This document shows, piece after piece, positions 21,777-32,043 of a stretch of DNA of 58,182 nucleotides. Location of the stretch: NCBI RefSeq assembly GCF_001039355.2, contig NW_019775696.1, positions 1 through 58,182 on the forward strand, in the 5' to 3' direction. Below the pieces are notes generated by a model. The model made no database searches and was not told the DNA's origin. It saw only the letters and a program-made list of their open reading frames with translations. Origin of the DNA: Lingula anatina. Its lineage: Eukaryota > Brachiopoda > Lingulata > Lingulida > Lingulidae. Every line of letters begins with the position of its first letter. The stretch's first letter is position 1. A program made the position numbers and the translations under genes.

Positions 21777-24414
21777 ATACCTGAAAGAAAAGGTTCATCA
21801 ACGTCGAAATAATACGTCTCAGTGTGCTATCTTGAATCCGGCTTTTTATATGTAAATCAAGTAGTTTATGGTTATCTGCAACAAAACTTGCGTTATGCAG
21901 AGAGACGGTGATATAGCAAGTAGCGATCAGAGGCTTTTCCTCCTCCTCGGTCCACAAAATGTTTAATCTCATGCTTAGGGAGTATCATTGTCCACACAAA
22001 TGAAAAAAAAATCCATCACACTACTGAATCTATTCCTCGTTAAATGCAAAATACTTCTTTTATGATCTCTTGAAATTTTTTGGCATGAGTAGAGATTTAG
22101 ATAAAATAAGTCTACAATGATTCATTTGCTCAATTAACTTTTTAAAATTAACTTCTTTAATTACTTTTTGTAACGCAAAAATACAGTGGTATCAATAATG
22201 GCACAGACATCCAACAATCGTAACATATATCATAAAAATATCTTGGCATACCATTATTATTGCCATTTGAATGCTGAAAAGTCTAGCATCCTTCCTTCGC
22301 GGTGAGGAGAATGACCCGTTACCAATCTTCAATTTCAAATGACACGTGGTACCAATGCTCAAATCGATTAATGCATAGATTGAAACTGACGGGTGTTATC
22401 CTTTCTATATGAAAATGATTTTTGAGAAGAAAATAGAGGGTGGTTTAATATTCTGTAGGACAGGCTAATGGGAATGACTAAACGGATAAAAAGTTAATGC
22501 CCCTGAACAGAGATAATGCATTGCCAATATATTAAAGACCCACAATGATCGTTAGACCTCTGAGCAGCAAAAATGAAATTTCTTGGAAACGCAATTTCCC
22601 ATTTATCGCTCATTTTATTTTCTTGGAAATTTCAATACGTTTCTCTTAATCACCAAGGCATATTATATCCAAGACCGTTGAGAAATGTACGATCTATCAA
22701 CCCTTTTTATTCTGGGTTTCTTAACTACGGGATACTCTCCTAGTGGAGAAGTGGACTGGGGACTTTCGTTCGTGGCAGGAGAAATGGGCCATTAAGAGTT
22801 CAAAAATCGGTTTTTAATTGTCTCAGCGGTGTTGGATAGAGGTTACTTTGGTGGTAAGGGAAACATTGCTGATTTTCAAGAAAAAAATGCTTTGCTGTAT
22901 TTAAGTTTTTTGGGCATTGCTTCAATCAAGATGGAGACACGGGATGAACCCACACTGGGTTATAGATACAGGCTTCTTCAAATCATTATTTATGATCAGG
23001 GATCGTTGACGGAGCCAGGGAGTTTTACCTTAAGTAAAACAAAGGAGTGAAATACCGCTGCCTTGGCGTCAATTATGTTTATGTTTATTCAGAAAACATG
23101 CAGATAAGTTGAAAAATATATTGATCTTTGGATGAAATGACAGCTCAATCTGAGCAAACTGCCTGACAAAAAAAGTTCTTTTTGTGTGTGTGTGTGTGTT
23201 GGGGGAGGGAGGTATCTTGGCCATTCGAAATCAGAAAGCCATTAGCTTTATTGGTCCAGGGGCTCGTCTTGATCAATTACTTACGACGAGACTGGTTCCG
23301 ATAGCAGACACGCCACGATAACATCGATGGTGTACAGAAAGTGCTGACTAGGCAAAACATTGCCTTTATTATCAAGATTGTTATTGCTTGGTTGTTAACC
23401 TTTTCCATCGAGATTAGGTGGTATGTTGATATCTATCGATTTTTATCATCAACTATACTGTCTTGGGAGATAACGTTGGACTGCCCTCTGGCGGTCAACG
23501 AGTAAAACATATGCACCACGGTATTTAAATGAAATGTCCGATAAAAAAAATGAAAAGTAGCTCGAAGAATCAATTATACCCACGCCAAATATTATATGCT
23601 ATAGAAGTCATATTTGATGTATTAACCCTCGTTGTTTAGTTTAATGGGCGGTTGAATCTTTAACCTGCCTCGCACTCTCAGTAAAGAAAGCTTTTTTTTT
23701 TAATTTTCGGGCTTATTTTTGGGACTGAGAAACGTAAAATCCTTGAAGACTCTTTGTGAAACGCAACTTGGTGAGCTAGTATTCTGCGTGCTCTCAACTA
23801 ATAATGATGTTCGGGATTTCAGCATTGAGATGCAGTTCCCGTTTTGATTCTTCGTTGGAAGTATATATATTGATGCACCTTGAAAGATCTACATTATAGT
23901 TGTTAAATACAATATATACAGTGCTTCTATTTTTATCAAGATCTATACGGTGAATCAACATGATTCTTCGTTGGTAAATGTTCTTAACTGCCTTCGTGAA
24001 GTGTTATGTTCGACTTGGTGAAACAGTAGATTATTTAGCAGGCTATAACAGGAACAGTGAAGGTTACGTCACTGTAGGCTATGTGCATGTGGATCCTGCA
24101 TCACTTCAAAAAAACAATTAAATCCTGTCTACCTAGGGAGACAGAAGACACAGTGCTTAATTTGTTTCCACGAAGTCACAATCGGAAACGAACGTTGGGC
24201 CTATTCATTTACCCTAGTGGTATCTATATTCCCCCTACTATATTCACGGGTGAAAAACATTAACCTAATGTCATTGCACCGTTGTTTGAAGAAAACCTCG
24301 GAGCTTCGAGCAAGAATCAATTTCACATCGTCTTTTCCTAGTCAATCAAGTGTCTAGCCAAGATAAAATATGGATGTATTTTGGTATTTAACTTTAAGCA
24401 AAATATAGAAAACT
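21777..24414. other. Intergenic, no gene recognised
   Basis: A short (TG)n run lies at 23183-23199. Small reading frames here show no domain character, and no tRNA or other RNA gene was recognised. Confidence 0.4.
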
Positions 24415-24685
24415 CAGGGCGGATCTAGGATTTTTTTTAAGGGGGGGGGAGGTCCGCGGATGCGAAGTCAACCCCCCCCCCCCCCCCTTGGCGTGGGGAC
24501 CGCTAAAGGGACCGGAAAAAATGGTATTTTAGAGGGCGAACGGTGGCACTTGGCACGGCTAAGAACTATGATTCAGCTAGTCAAAATTCTAATTTCAAGA
24601 GGGGACCATTGCTGTGATTTTTTTTCTTTTTTTAGAAATCGAAGGGGGGTTAGCCCCCACTGACACCCCTTTAAATCCGCCACTG
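24415..24685. mobile_element. CAGGGCGGATCTAGG-ended MITE, copy 1
   Basis: The left end CAGGGCGGATCTAGGA and right end TAAATCCGCCACTG are inverted relatives. The interior contains GATTCAGCTAGTCAAAATTC, shared with 27176-27448 and in altered form with 27598-27830. G and C homopolymer runs flank the core. It is non-coding. Confidence 0.65.
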
Positions 24686-24703
24686 TTTACCATGCCACTT
24701 TAA

Positions 24704-25873
24704 GGCCCCTTTACACTGGAAGGCGTCCTTTCTGCGTCCTTTCTGCGATCAAAAATGTGGTCAGGACGCTCAGCGGTCGACAAGGCAATTAAATCGTGCC
24801 TCAGTGGAAAGGCGTCTGCGTCCGCTGTGCATCCTTTGAACGACCGAATCTTGATTTTACCTGTAAAACTGCGAGCGACCTGTGCATCCAGTGAGCAACC
24901 AGCCTGCCTCCCCTGTGCGTCCCCTGTGCAACCCATGGCGTCCATTGCGATGTTTGAGCGACCAATGAGCATCCTTGCTGCGTTCTCTGTACCTTTATCG
25001 GCGATCAGTGGCGTCCATTCTACGATCATTCTGCATCCTGCTTGACCGATGAACGTTGCTTGGGCGTCCTTCGATATATTCTAACTCTATTTTTTCATCG
25101 GTTTTAACCAGGTCATCCAATTAAAAACATTTCCAAAAAACAAAACAAATGAATGGGAATAAATTTCTTTAAACTACAGTGATGCAAGGTCTGCATGGAC
25201 TGATAATCAGCCAGATGCTCATAGTTATCCTTATAAGAAGGATGGACAGGCGCCGAAAACGAGAAAGTATGACTGACACAACATAGAATGTTTGAATCCG
25301 TTTTCAGATGACGCATTCTGCAAAAAGTTCTGACAATTACTACATCTTGTAAAAAATGTTCGTTTTATAATTACCTCCAAAATATTGATCTGTTCATGAA
25401 TTTTAGGGGAAAAAACAATTGGAGGCTGATATGAGACCACTGGTGCCCTTAGAATTCCTGTCTGGTAAAAAATACATTAGCACGGCCCCGTTTGAGAGTA
25501 AAAAGAAAATTCTACGTGCCGAACACTGGACGATCTTTGAGTTTTCATCCTGCAACCAAAGCGATGATTGTGCCTCCTTTCTACGACCGCGGCGATGCTT
25601 GTGTATCCTTTCTGCCACCACGGTGATGCTTGTGCTTCCTCTCTGCGTCCATTGAGCGACCTTGCAGCGTCCATCCTCCATCGCGTTCTCTCTGCGATTG
25701 TTTTGAATATGCTCAAAACTTCGCGGCGTCCATGGCGACCTCGGCGATGCTTGAACGTTCTTTGTGCGATCTTGGCGATCACCGTGCTTTCTTTGAGCGT
25801 CCAACGGCGTCCTGGCCAGTTTCATGGTCGCACAAAGGACGCAGAAAGGACGCCGTCCAGTGTAAAGGGGGTT
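24704..25873. mobile_element. TTAA-flanked foldback element with GCGTCC/GAGCGACC repeats
   Basis: TTAA (24700-24703 and 25874-25877) brackets a 1.17 kb unit. Its ends carry ~45-bp inverted repeats beginning CCCCTTTACACTGGA and holding GGCGTCCTTTCTGCGTCC. Both ~300-bp arms contain degenerate GCGTCC, GAGCGACC and GCGATGC words around an AT-rich core. It has inserted next to MITE copy 1; the paralogous stretch after copy 2 (about 27449-27475) lacks it. The TTAA duplication suggests a piggyBac- or Kolobok-type transposase in trans (inference). Reading frames within it are repeat artefacts. Confidence 0.7.
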
Positions 25874-25929
25874 TTAAGGGGGTTTTACGGGGAAGATACC
25901 ATTTTTTTTTTCAACTGACCGCAGTTAAC

Positions 25930-26201
25930 AGGTGGTATGACGTGGTGCGATAACGGGAAAGCTACTGAACTAATTCAAGTTATGTCGCCACTTTATGAGC
26001 CTGTCTGGAATATTCCTAGTTAGATTATTTCAGATGCTGTTATTTTCATTTTGTTTTACACTGAGTTCACGTTTGACTTCACCTGTGACGTTATAGAGAA
26101 CGATGAGAGCCAAATCGGTTCACAAATTTGCGGTTTTAGTTGTGAGTAGTCTTTGCCATTTCAAACGTCCAGTGCGAGTTTGCCCCGGGTACTGTATGAA
26201 T
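25930..26201. repeat. Diverged duplicated block, copy 1 (with 27832-28098)
   Basis: Shared stretches with 27832-28098 include GAAAGCTACTGAA, CATTTTGTTTTACACTGAG, CCTGTGACGTTATAGAG, GAGTAGTCTTTGCCATTT and ACTGTATGAAT. No coding is seen. It may be part of a larger dispersed repeat. Confidence 0.65.
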
Positions 26202-26639
26202 ATGTGTTCAATCTTGATAAGCAAGGCCAAATGGGGGGAGGGGGGGCATAAAAAAACAAAATGTATGAGTAGGCAAAGCAATAGCGGCAATGTAACTTTT
26301 GAATAAATCTTTCCTTGCTGATAATCCTGACGAGCAGATAACTTTTTATGAAAGGGCTGTATGACATACATGACGCCATGTCGGGTAAGGTATTGACTCA
26401 ATTTGATCTGTTGCGTAGTTGGCAAAGGATAGCGATCATTGACCTTCCCCGCCTAAGTATCATTTTAAAGACTTTAAAAAGAGGAAAGAGAAAAGAAATA
26501 TAATTGACGATGGAGGCCATATCATAATGACGAGCATTAAGTTGTTGTCGAAATCGATCACTACTTCTAAACTATACCGGATTTTTATGCAAAAGGTAAT
26601 TTGCTTGGACACACGAGAACCTGCATTCGTTTTCGCTTG

Positions 26640-26790
26640 CGGGTCCAGCTGGTTGTTGTGGTGAACTGACATGCGTCATCTGGGATTTGAGCTCGTGACT
26701 TGACGTAACCTTGGTTTGTTGATGGTTTGGTGGGTATTGTAACCAAGCACGCTACCGACTGCTCCGTGGCTGAACCGCCCACCCTCCCTA
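26640..26790 (-). repeat. tRNA-like sequence remnant (possible SINE head)
   Basis: The minus strand reads GGAGCAGTCGGTAGCGTGCT, resembling a tRNA D-arm/A box, with a later GAGCTCAAATCCC resembling a B box. The spacing between them is far too long for a tRNA, so this is a decayed SINE-like remnant at best. Confidence 0.3.
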
Positions 26791-26871
26791 TGTACGAATT
26801 TCCTCTTATGGTAATTAAACGCAATTTTAAGAAATTATTTCGAGAAAAAGAAAGTCACACTGCAAACCTTA

Positions 26872-26952
26872 GGATTCGAACTTGCTTACGTGTGTCGAGC
26901 GGTGTCTGAGTCGGCCGCGTTACCACGGAGCCAGAGAGGCTTCGTTAGTACA
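26872..26952 (-). repeat. tRNA-derived repeat remnant, copy 1
   Basis: The minus strand shows GGCTCCGTGGTAACGCGG and, ~30 bp on, AAGTTCGAATCC, which resemble the pol III A and B boxes of a tRNA. The same arrangement occurs at 29908-29985, so this is a repeat family and not a tRNA gene. The arms do not pair as a canonical cloverleaf. Confidence 0.4.
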
Positions 26953-27175
26953 ATGCGGATCAAATGGTAACTTTCTACTTTCTCACAGAGAGAGCCAGAT
27001 TGGCTGTACATGTATATATCGGCCATAACAATCAATAGGCCGTGAGCCGTACATATGTATTTCATCCAACGCAACGCCAGTTCGCGAACACGGTATTATC
27101 ATCAACGTTGTTAAACGAGCACTTATTTGAGAAGCCGACACGGTGCGTTCCTAGACAGATTATTCTTTACTATGA

Positions 27176-27448
27176 CAGGGGCGGATGTAGGATTTTTTGA
27201 GTGGGGGGGGGGGGGGTCTGCCGATACGAAGTCGACCTCCCTCCCCCCTTGGGGTGGGGTCCGGGGCCCCCTGAATGGACCGAAAAATGGTATTTTTTGA
27301 GAGCGAACGGCGGCACTTGGTATGGTTTAAACCATGATTCAGCTAGTCAAAATTCTAATTTCAAGAGGAGACCATTGTGTGATTTTTTTCAGATATCGAA
27401 GGGGGGGGGGGGTCAGGCCCCCACTGACACCCCCTAAATCTGTCACTG
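27176..27448. mobile_element. CAGGGGCGGATGTAGG-ended MITE, copy 2
   Basis: It shares both ends and the GATTCAGCTAGTCAAAATTC interior with copy 1 at 24415. The right flank TTTACCGTGCCACTTTA is also shared, so the pair arose by duplication of a larger segment or the element extends further. Confidence 0.65.
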
Positions 27449-27597
27449 TTTACCGTGCCACTTTATCGGGTTCTTACAGGTAATTCGTCCAGGGGGGAGG
27501 GGCTACTCTCTTTCAATGGCTCCAAGGCACCCAAAGGTCAGCCATTTCGGTGACAATCTTACGTAATAATCAAACATTAAATTGACAATCTCTCCAG

Positions 27598-27830
27598 GGT
27601 CGAATCCAGGATTATTTGAATGGAGCAGATCGAGGATGTTTGATTTTTTTTAGAAATGACAGGCCTCGGATAAGAAGTCGACCCTCGGTCCTCTTGGAGT
27701 CTTTGAGAGGGCAAACGGCGCCATTTGGTACGGTTTAGAACTATGAATCAGCTAATAAAATTTCTAATTTCAAGGGAATAAAATTGGTGTGATCTTTTTT
27801 TCAAGAACCCCCTAAATCCGCTACTGCATG
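27598..27830. mobile_element. MITE of the same family, diverged copy 3
   Basis: Ends resemble GGTCGAATCCAGGATT and CTAAATCCGCTACTG, and the interior keeps GAACTATGAATCAGCTAATA and TTTCTAATTTCAAG. It directly abuts the duplicated block at 27832. Confidence 0.55.
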
Positions 27831-27831
27831 A

Positions 27832-28098
27832 GGTGTTGTTATGGCGAGAAAGCTACTGAATCAATTCAAGTTTGGTCGCTTTTATTGATAAGTCTGCCCG
27901 GAACGTTCCTAGTTAGATGACTTCATATGCTTTTAGTTTCATTTTGTTTTACACTGAGATTACACTTATTTTGACTTTACCTGTGACGTTATAGAGCACG
28001 ATGAAAGCCAAAGCGGTTCACACCTTAGCGGTTTAAATTTTGAGTAGTCTTTGCCATTTGAAATGTCGACTGTGGGGTAACCCCAAGAACTGTATGAA
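27832..28098. repeat. Diverged duplicated block, copy 2
   Basis: This is the partner of 25930-26201, in the same orientation about 1.9 kb downstream, with scattered substitutions and indels. Confidence 0.65.
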
Positions 28099-28187
28099 TC
28101 AGTGGCGGATTTAGAGGCCGGTCAGGGTGGGGGGCTGACCCACCCTTCGGTTTCTAAAATAAATATATCACACCACCGGCCGACCTA

Positions 28188-29850
28188 CAGGGTTACTACT
28201 TAATATGGAATATTTTTTATCATTGTCATTTTTGAGTGCTAATTAATTTTTTTAGCTTGATTCATCAAAAAAGTATGTCATTGGGTGAGAAAAATGTCCA
28301 GTCTTCTATTGTGAGATATTTTGGTCAATAATATCAAATCTGACATAAGATGTCATTCAAAAGAAAAGAACACCCCCAGAAAACCATATCAACAGTTTGA
28401 TGCCAGTATTAACTTTAAGCTAAGATATTAAAGAAAATGATCTCCTCCGGACACTGATATGTTACACAGTCAAAGAACTCATTACAGTTAATCATGAAAA
28501 GTCATCACTAGCGGGTATGACCTCCAGCAGCCGCTTGCAGCGCCCTCATCTTACATGGCATACCCTGTGACAAGATTTTAAGAGTTTGTGTTTTGGATGG
28601 GGATATCATTCCACGCAGTGATATTTGCCTGCCCCATTTCATCACTTTTACCGGCCAATGACCATAGCTATTAATTCTGTGAGTTCTTCCGCCCACAGAT
28701 TTTCAATTGGGTTCATATCTGGGGAGTTTGCAGGCCAGGGCAGTTGCTGAACCCATTGGTTTTGAAGAAAAACAGTGATTCTGCGAGCTCGATGAGGCGT
28801 TGCGCAGTCGTCTTGGTACACAAAGTTGTTCCTGAAGATGACTCTTACAAATCGAAGCATTGTTTGCTGTAGAATGTCTCTGTAGGAATCCTGGTTGAGG
28901 TTGCCTCCTAGAAAAACCAACTGGTTCTGAGCACCGGTATAAAATGTTCCCCAAACAGAGACGTTCCCACCCCTTGCTTGCACCCTAGGCAGTACACAAT
29001 CATTGTGTTATGCCTCTCGTACACATAGGCGGACACGGATTCGACCGTCAACCCTAAAAAATCCATATCTGGCCTCATCACTGAAAACGACGTGATTCCA
29101 GTGTTTTGGATGCAAACGCACGTGGTCCCCAGCCCATTGCAGACGTCGCTGTATATGACCTGCTGTTAACAGTGGTTTTCCTACTGGTCTTCGTGCAAAA
29201 TATCCGGCTTGTAGTAATCTTTTGTTCACGGGGGACCATGAAACGGGCGTTAGAATGACATTCTGCCACTCTCTTCTGAGGACACTGGTTGTCTTTGTAC
29301 AACCAGCACGGAGCACTCTAAGGAGAAGGCGACCCTGTCTTCTTGGTGTGATACACGGACACCCTGGTCGAGGTATTGGAGTAGGTGCCCCTGTTACAGC
29401 ATTTCGTTGGAGGACTTTACAAACGGTTCCTGATAAATGTTGAATTGATTGGCAATGGCTGTCCGTTTCTGGCCATTTTCTCTGAGAGCAAGAATCCCAT
29501 AGTAAGCTGTGTTGCTCAGCTGTCGAACCATATCTTTTCTTAGGTACCTGTCAAGTTTCAGAGCGACCCCTTTGTTGCTTCTCTAAATACACTCCAAAGA
29601 TTGACCAAACCCATGCGTTTTATTACAAGGGCAGAAATTGCCGAAAATACCACCCCTCACATTTCTGACCACAGAACATGCAACTGCATGCATCAATTGT
29701 TTCGAGAGTTGTGTGGTAATTAGGTAACACACAAGGCTACACATGGAGTGACATCTCAATATTGGATTTAAAATAGTTAGAGAGAAAATAAATATTTTGT
29801 AGAAAATTTGCTTGCCAAAAGATAATATTCCATATTATGTAGTAACCCTG
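28188..29850 (-). mobile_element. Tc1-like transposon with TA target duplication
   Basis: TA lies at both boundaries (28186-28187 and 29851-29852). The ends are ~30-bp inverted repeats starting CAGGGTTACTAC and running into TAATATGGAATATT. The transposase is on the minus strand and is broken. The subterminal TTAATATGGAATATT is shared with the 7906 family, so the two are related but distinct Tc1-like families. Confidence 0.85.
28508..29531 (-). pseudogene. Tc1-like DDE transposase, broken
   Basis: The minus strand starts MVRQLSNTAYYGIL at 29531. The three catalytic blocks are all readable: VVFSDEARYGF (first Asp), FVYQDDCATPHRA (second Asp) and WPANSPDMNPIENLW (Glu, DD34E type). A C-terminal LSQGMPCKMRALQAAAGGHT follows. 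At least three lesions are visible: a frameshift near 29440, a stop at about 29008-29010 and a frameshift near 28690. The length matches a Tc1 transposase of ~340 residues. Catalytic residues are intact but the protein cannot be made in one piece. Confidence 0.85.
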
Positions 29851-29907
29851 TATAGTAAAATGCAATTTTCAGAAATCATATCTAGCAAAAATACTGCATT
29901 AAACACT

Positions 29908-29985
29908 CTAGCATTCGAACCCGCGCACAAGAGTATAGATGTGTTTAAGACAGCGAAATTACCACGGAGCCGCAGAAGCTTCGTT
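29908..29985 (-). repeat. tRNA-derived repeat remnant, copy 2
   Basis: The minus strand holds GCGGCTCCGTGGTAATTTCG and GGGTTCGAATGC in the same order as the copy at 26872-26952. It is too degenerate for a functional tRNA. Confidence 0.4.
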
Positions 29986-30048
29986 GGTGGATCTTAGGGT
30001 AGATCCCCCTGACCCCCCCCTCCCCCTCAACCTCTAAACCCGCCACTG

Positions 30049-30537
30049 TAAACGGTATTTGCAAATTGTGCAGCAACAGTCGAAACAATCATAGGCCCTG
30101 AAGTAACTCAGAATTTTTCTGGTGACTGTACTGATTTTCTACTGTTGTCACGTAAAACAAACAAAACATCGGAGTACCATGACAGTATAAAATTCATTTC
30201 CCATTCTTTATTTGGTCGTATTTAGTCCTTGTAGTATGTCTATAATAGACGAACTACAAAGATATACTGTACATTATTGGCCTACACCATATTATATAAC
30301 CCACTTACAAAAATTACTTTATGTGATTTTTTTTTGCAAAAGTCATGTTGTCAACATAAAACATTTAATTATTCTCGTTTGTTTTAGATATTGTAGTTCA
30401 GTTATTCTTCGATTTCAGCGTCCAGGGAATGGTTCTATTTAGTTTATGGAATTATCACTTACTCAGCGTCATCAGATTTGGTCACGCTTCCCTGTGTGCC
30501 TGGCAATATTTGAAGTACGGTATCATTTCTCTTTCAG
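30049..30537. other. Upstream flank of the GPCR exon
   Basis: It is AT-rich, ending in a pyrimidine tract and CTTTCAG at 30531-30537, a good splice acceptor. An upstream exon is therefore likely, but I cannot identify it. Confidence 0.45.
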
Positions 30538-30609
30538 TGTGACAGATACGTTCGTGGCGGAAACTACTATGTAAAGAAAAGATCCGTGGAATGTGAGGGG
30601 CTCTCTGGT

Positions 30610-32043
30610 ATGCTGAATATGGGAGCAGCAGAGGCAGAGGTCACGTCAGCTGTGACGTCACTGCTTCGTCTGTTCAACACCGAAAGTGACGTCAGAGATA
30701 TGACAGATGATGAGAACCTGATGAATACAACCTTTCTGTTAAACTGCACGAAGATAATATACGACAGCGCGTTGACAGGATCTCAGCTTTGCAGGATCAC
30801 CGAAAATTCTCTGGCTTGTCTTGCCAACGGCGTTCGTTATTATGGCCGACCCATAATATACGTCACTGGTCTTATCTTCAATATTCTAGCAATGTGTGTG
30901 CTTAGACGACCAACATTGCGAAAGAACACCACGTGCATCTTTCTAACCGGGGTGGCTGTAGCGGATTTGCTTGTCATGTTAGGAGGGTTTTTCTATTGGT
31001 TGGAGTACGAGTTAAATTATAGCGTCATGACAGCGAATCAGTACGTGTGTAAATTCGCGGTTTTCATTATATATTGCGCCCCTGAAATAAGCGCCGTTCT
31101 TCTGGTCAGCATGAGCGCAGAACGTTTGATTAAACTGCGATATCCGATGAAATCCTCTAGCCTCTGTTCCCCATCTAAAATATTCATCTACGTCGCGGCT
31201 ATCAGCTTGCTTATCGTAGCCATCAACATTCCCATCTTTTTAGCTGATATTTTCTTCACCGCCTGTGACAAACCATTCTGTTGGAATATGTACCATGACA
31301 GTCGAGACCTACTTGTCAATCACACAGATGGGACCACCCTCTACTTTGCATATGTTAATGTATGGGTTTCCTTGTCCTTGTACTGGCTACTGCCTATTTC
31401 AGCGCTGCCTGTAATTAATACTCTTCTGATCCGTGAAGTGAAGCAGCACAGAAAAACTGTCCTGAAAATGTCTGTAATAAGCGGCAGGTGTGTAGACTCA
31501 CAGAGATCGATGACAAAAATGTTGCTTTTTGTGACGTTTGCATTTTTGTTGATGACGTCAGGTGACAGCTTTATGCAGTGCGGCATCATTGACATCTACA
31601 AGGAGACGAGCTTAGACGCACGTGCTAGAATTTCCATTGCACATTCTTTTTTTATTGTGTTATTTTATTTGAACCACGCGTCCAATTTCCTTCTTTATTG
31701 TATCAGCGGCAGTAGGTATAGAACAGAATTTAAAAGAATGGTTTCATGTGGTAAATTGATGACGTCACAATCAAAACGTCAGCGCGTTAAAACGATCACG
31801 GCACAAGAGACTTGTCTCACCAATGAACAAACTCGAGAAGATTTGCTGTCACATGGACAAGAGAGTGGGTACCTCTCTGACGAGATTGCTGTTACATGTA
31901 TCACTTACACTGACGATCAATCTCAACAGGATATCACAATGATGACGTCAGAGGCACATGCACAAGAGATGACCATCGACACAGTCACGCTTCAAACAGA
32001 TTGTTGTCTTCACATGACTGGAGACACACAGGACTCACAGTAA
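30610..32043 (+). CDS. Class A G protein-coupled receptor (peptide-receptor-like), single long exon
   Basis: From ATG at 30610 to TAA at 32041-32043 this encodes 477 residues with seven hydrophobic segments. The frame stays open upstream to a splice acceptor at 30537, so the exon may begin with 5' UTR or extra codons; the upstream in-frame GTG at 30586 is not a credible start. Seen: N-glycosylation sites in the N terminus; N in TM1 (IFNILAM); D in TM2 (VAVADLL); a Cys before TM3 (YVCKF); AERLIKL in place of DRY; P in TM5; and SNFLLYC in place of NPxxY. The TM6 CWxP motif and the usual TM4 tryptophan are absent. The TM7 form with Phe after Asn recalls GPR139/GPR142 and FMRFamide-receptor-like groups (family knowledge, from memory). 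The long C-terminal tail is Thr/Ser-rich. Ligand unknown; neuropeptide-type inferred. Confidence 0.82.
   Translation: MLNMGAAEAEVTSAVTSLLRLFNTESDVRDMTDDENLMNTTFLLNCTKIIYDSALTGSQLCRITENSLACLANGVRYYGRPIIYVTGLIFNILAMCVLRRPTLRKNTTCIFLTGVAVADLLVMLGGFFYWLEYELNYSVMTANQYVCKFAVFIIYCAPEISAVLLVSMSAERLIKLRYPMKSSSLCSPSKIFIYVAAISLLIVAINIPIFLADIFFTACDKPFCWNMYHDSRDLLVNHTDGTTLYFAYVNVWVSLSLYWLLPISALPVINTLLIREVKQHRKTVLKMSVISGRCVDSQRSMTKMLLFVTFAFLLMTSGDSFMQCGIIDIYKETSLDARARISIAHSFFIVLFYLNHASNFLLYCISGSRYRTEFKRMVSCGKLMTSQSKRQRVKTITAQETCLTNEQTREDLLSHGQESGYLSDEIAVTCITYTDDQSQQDITMMTSEAHAQEMTIDTVTLQTDCCLHMTGDTQDSQ

Larger units (their letters stand above)
28100..30048. mobile_element. CAGTGGCGGATTTAG-ended MITE split by a Tc1 insertion
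   Basis: The left end CAGTGGCGGATTTAGAGG (28100) is mirrored by CCTCTAAACCCGCCACTG (ending 30048). Removing the Tc1-like element at 28188-29850 leaves about 285 bp, close to the size of the other members at 24415 and 27176. A tRNA-like remnant lies in the right part. One element is likely but not certain. Confidence 0.45.

Noticed and set aside
24700-25953. Overlapping open frames on both strands around 24.7-25.9 kb
   Set aside because: They arise from GCGTCC-type repeats in a foldback element. None has domain character or splice context.
26872-26952. A functional tRNA gene
   Set aside because: A- and B-box-like words are present, but acceptor and anticodon stems do not form and the unit recurs as a degenerate repeat.
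30586-30609. In-frame GTG as the GPCR start
   Set aside because: Animal nuclear genes almost never start at GTG. The first ATG in frame is at 30610, and a splice acceptor lies upstream.
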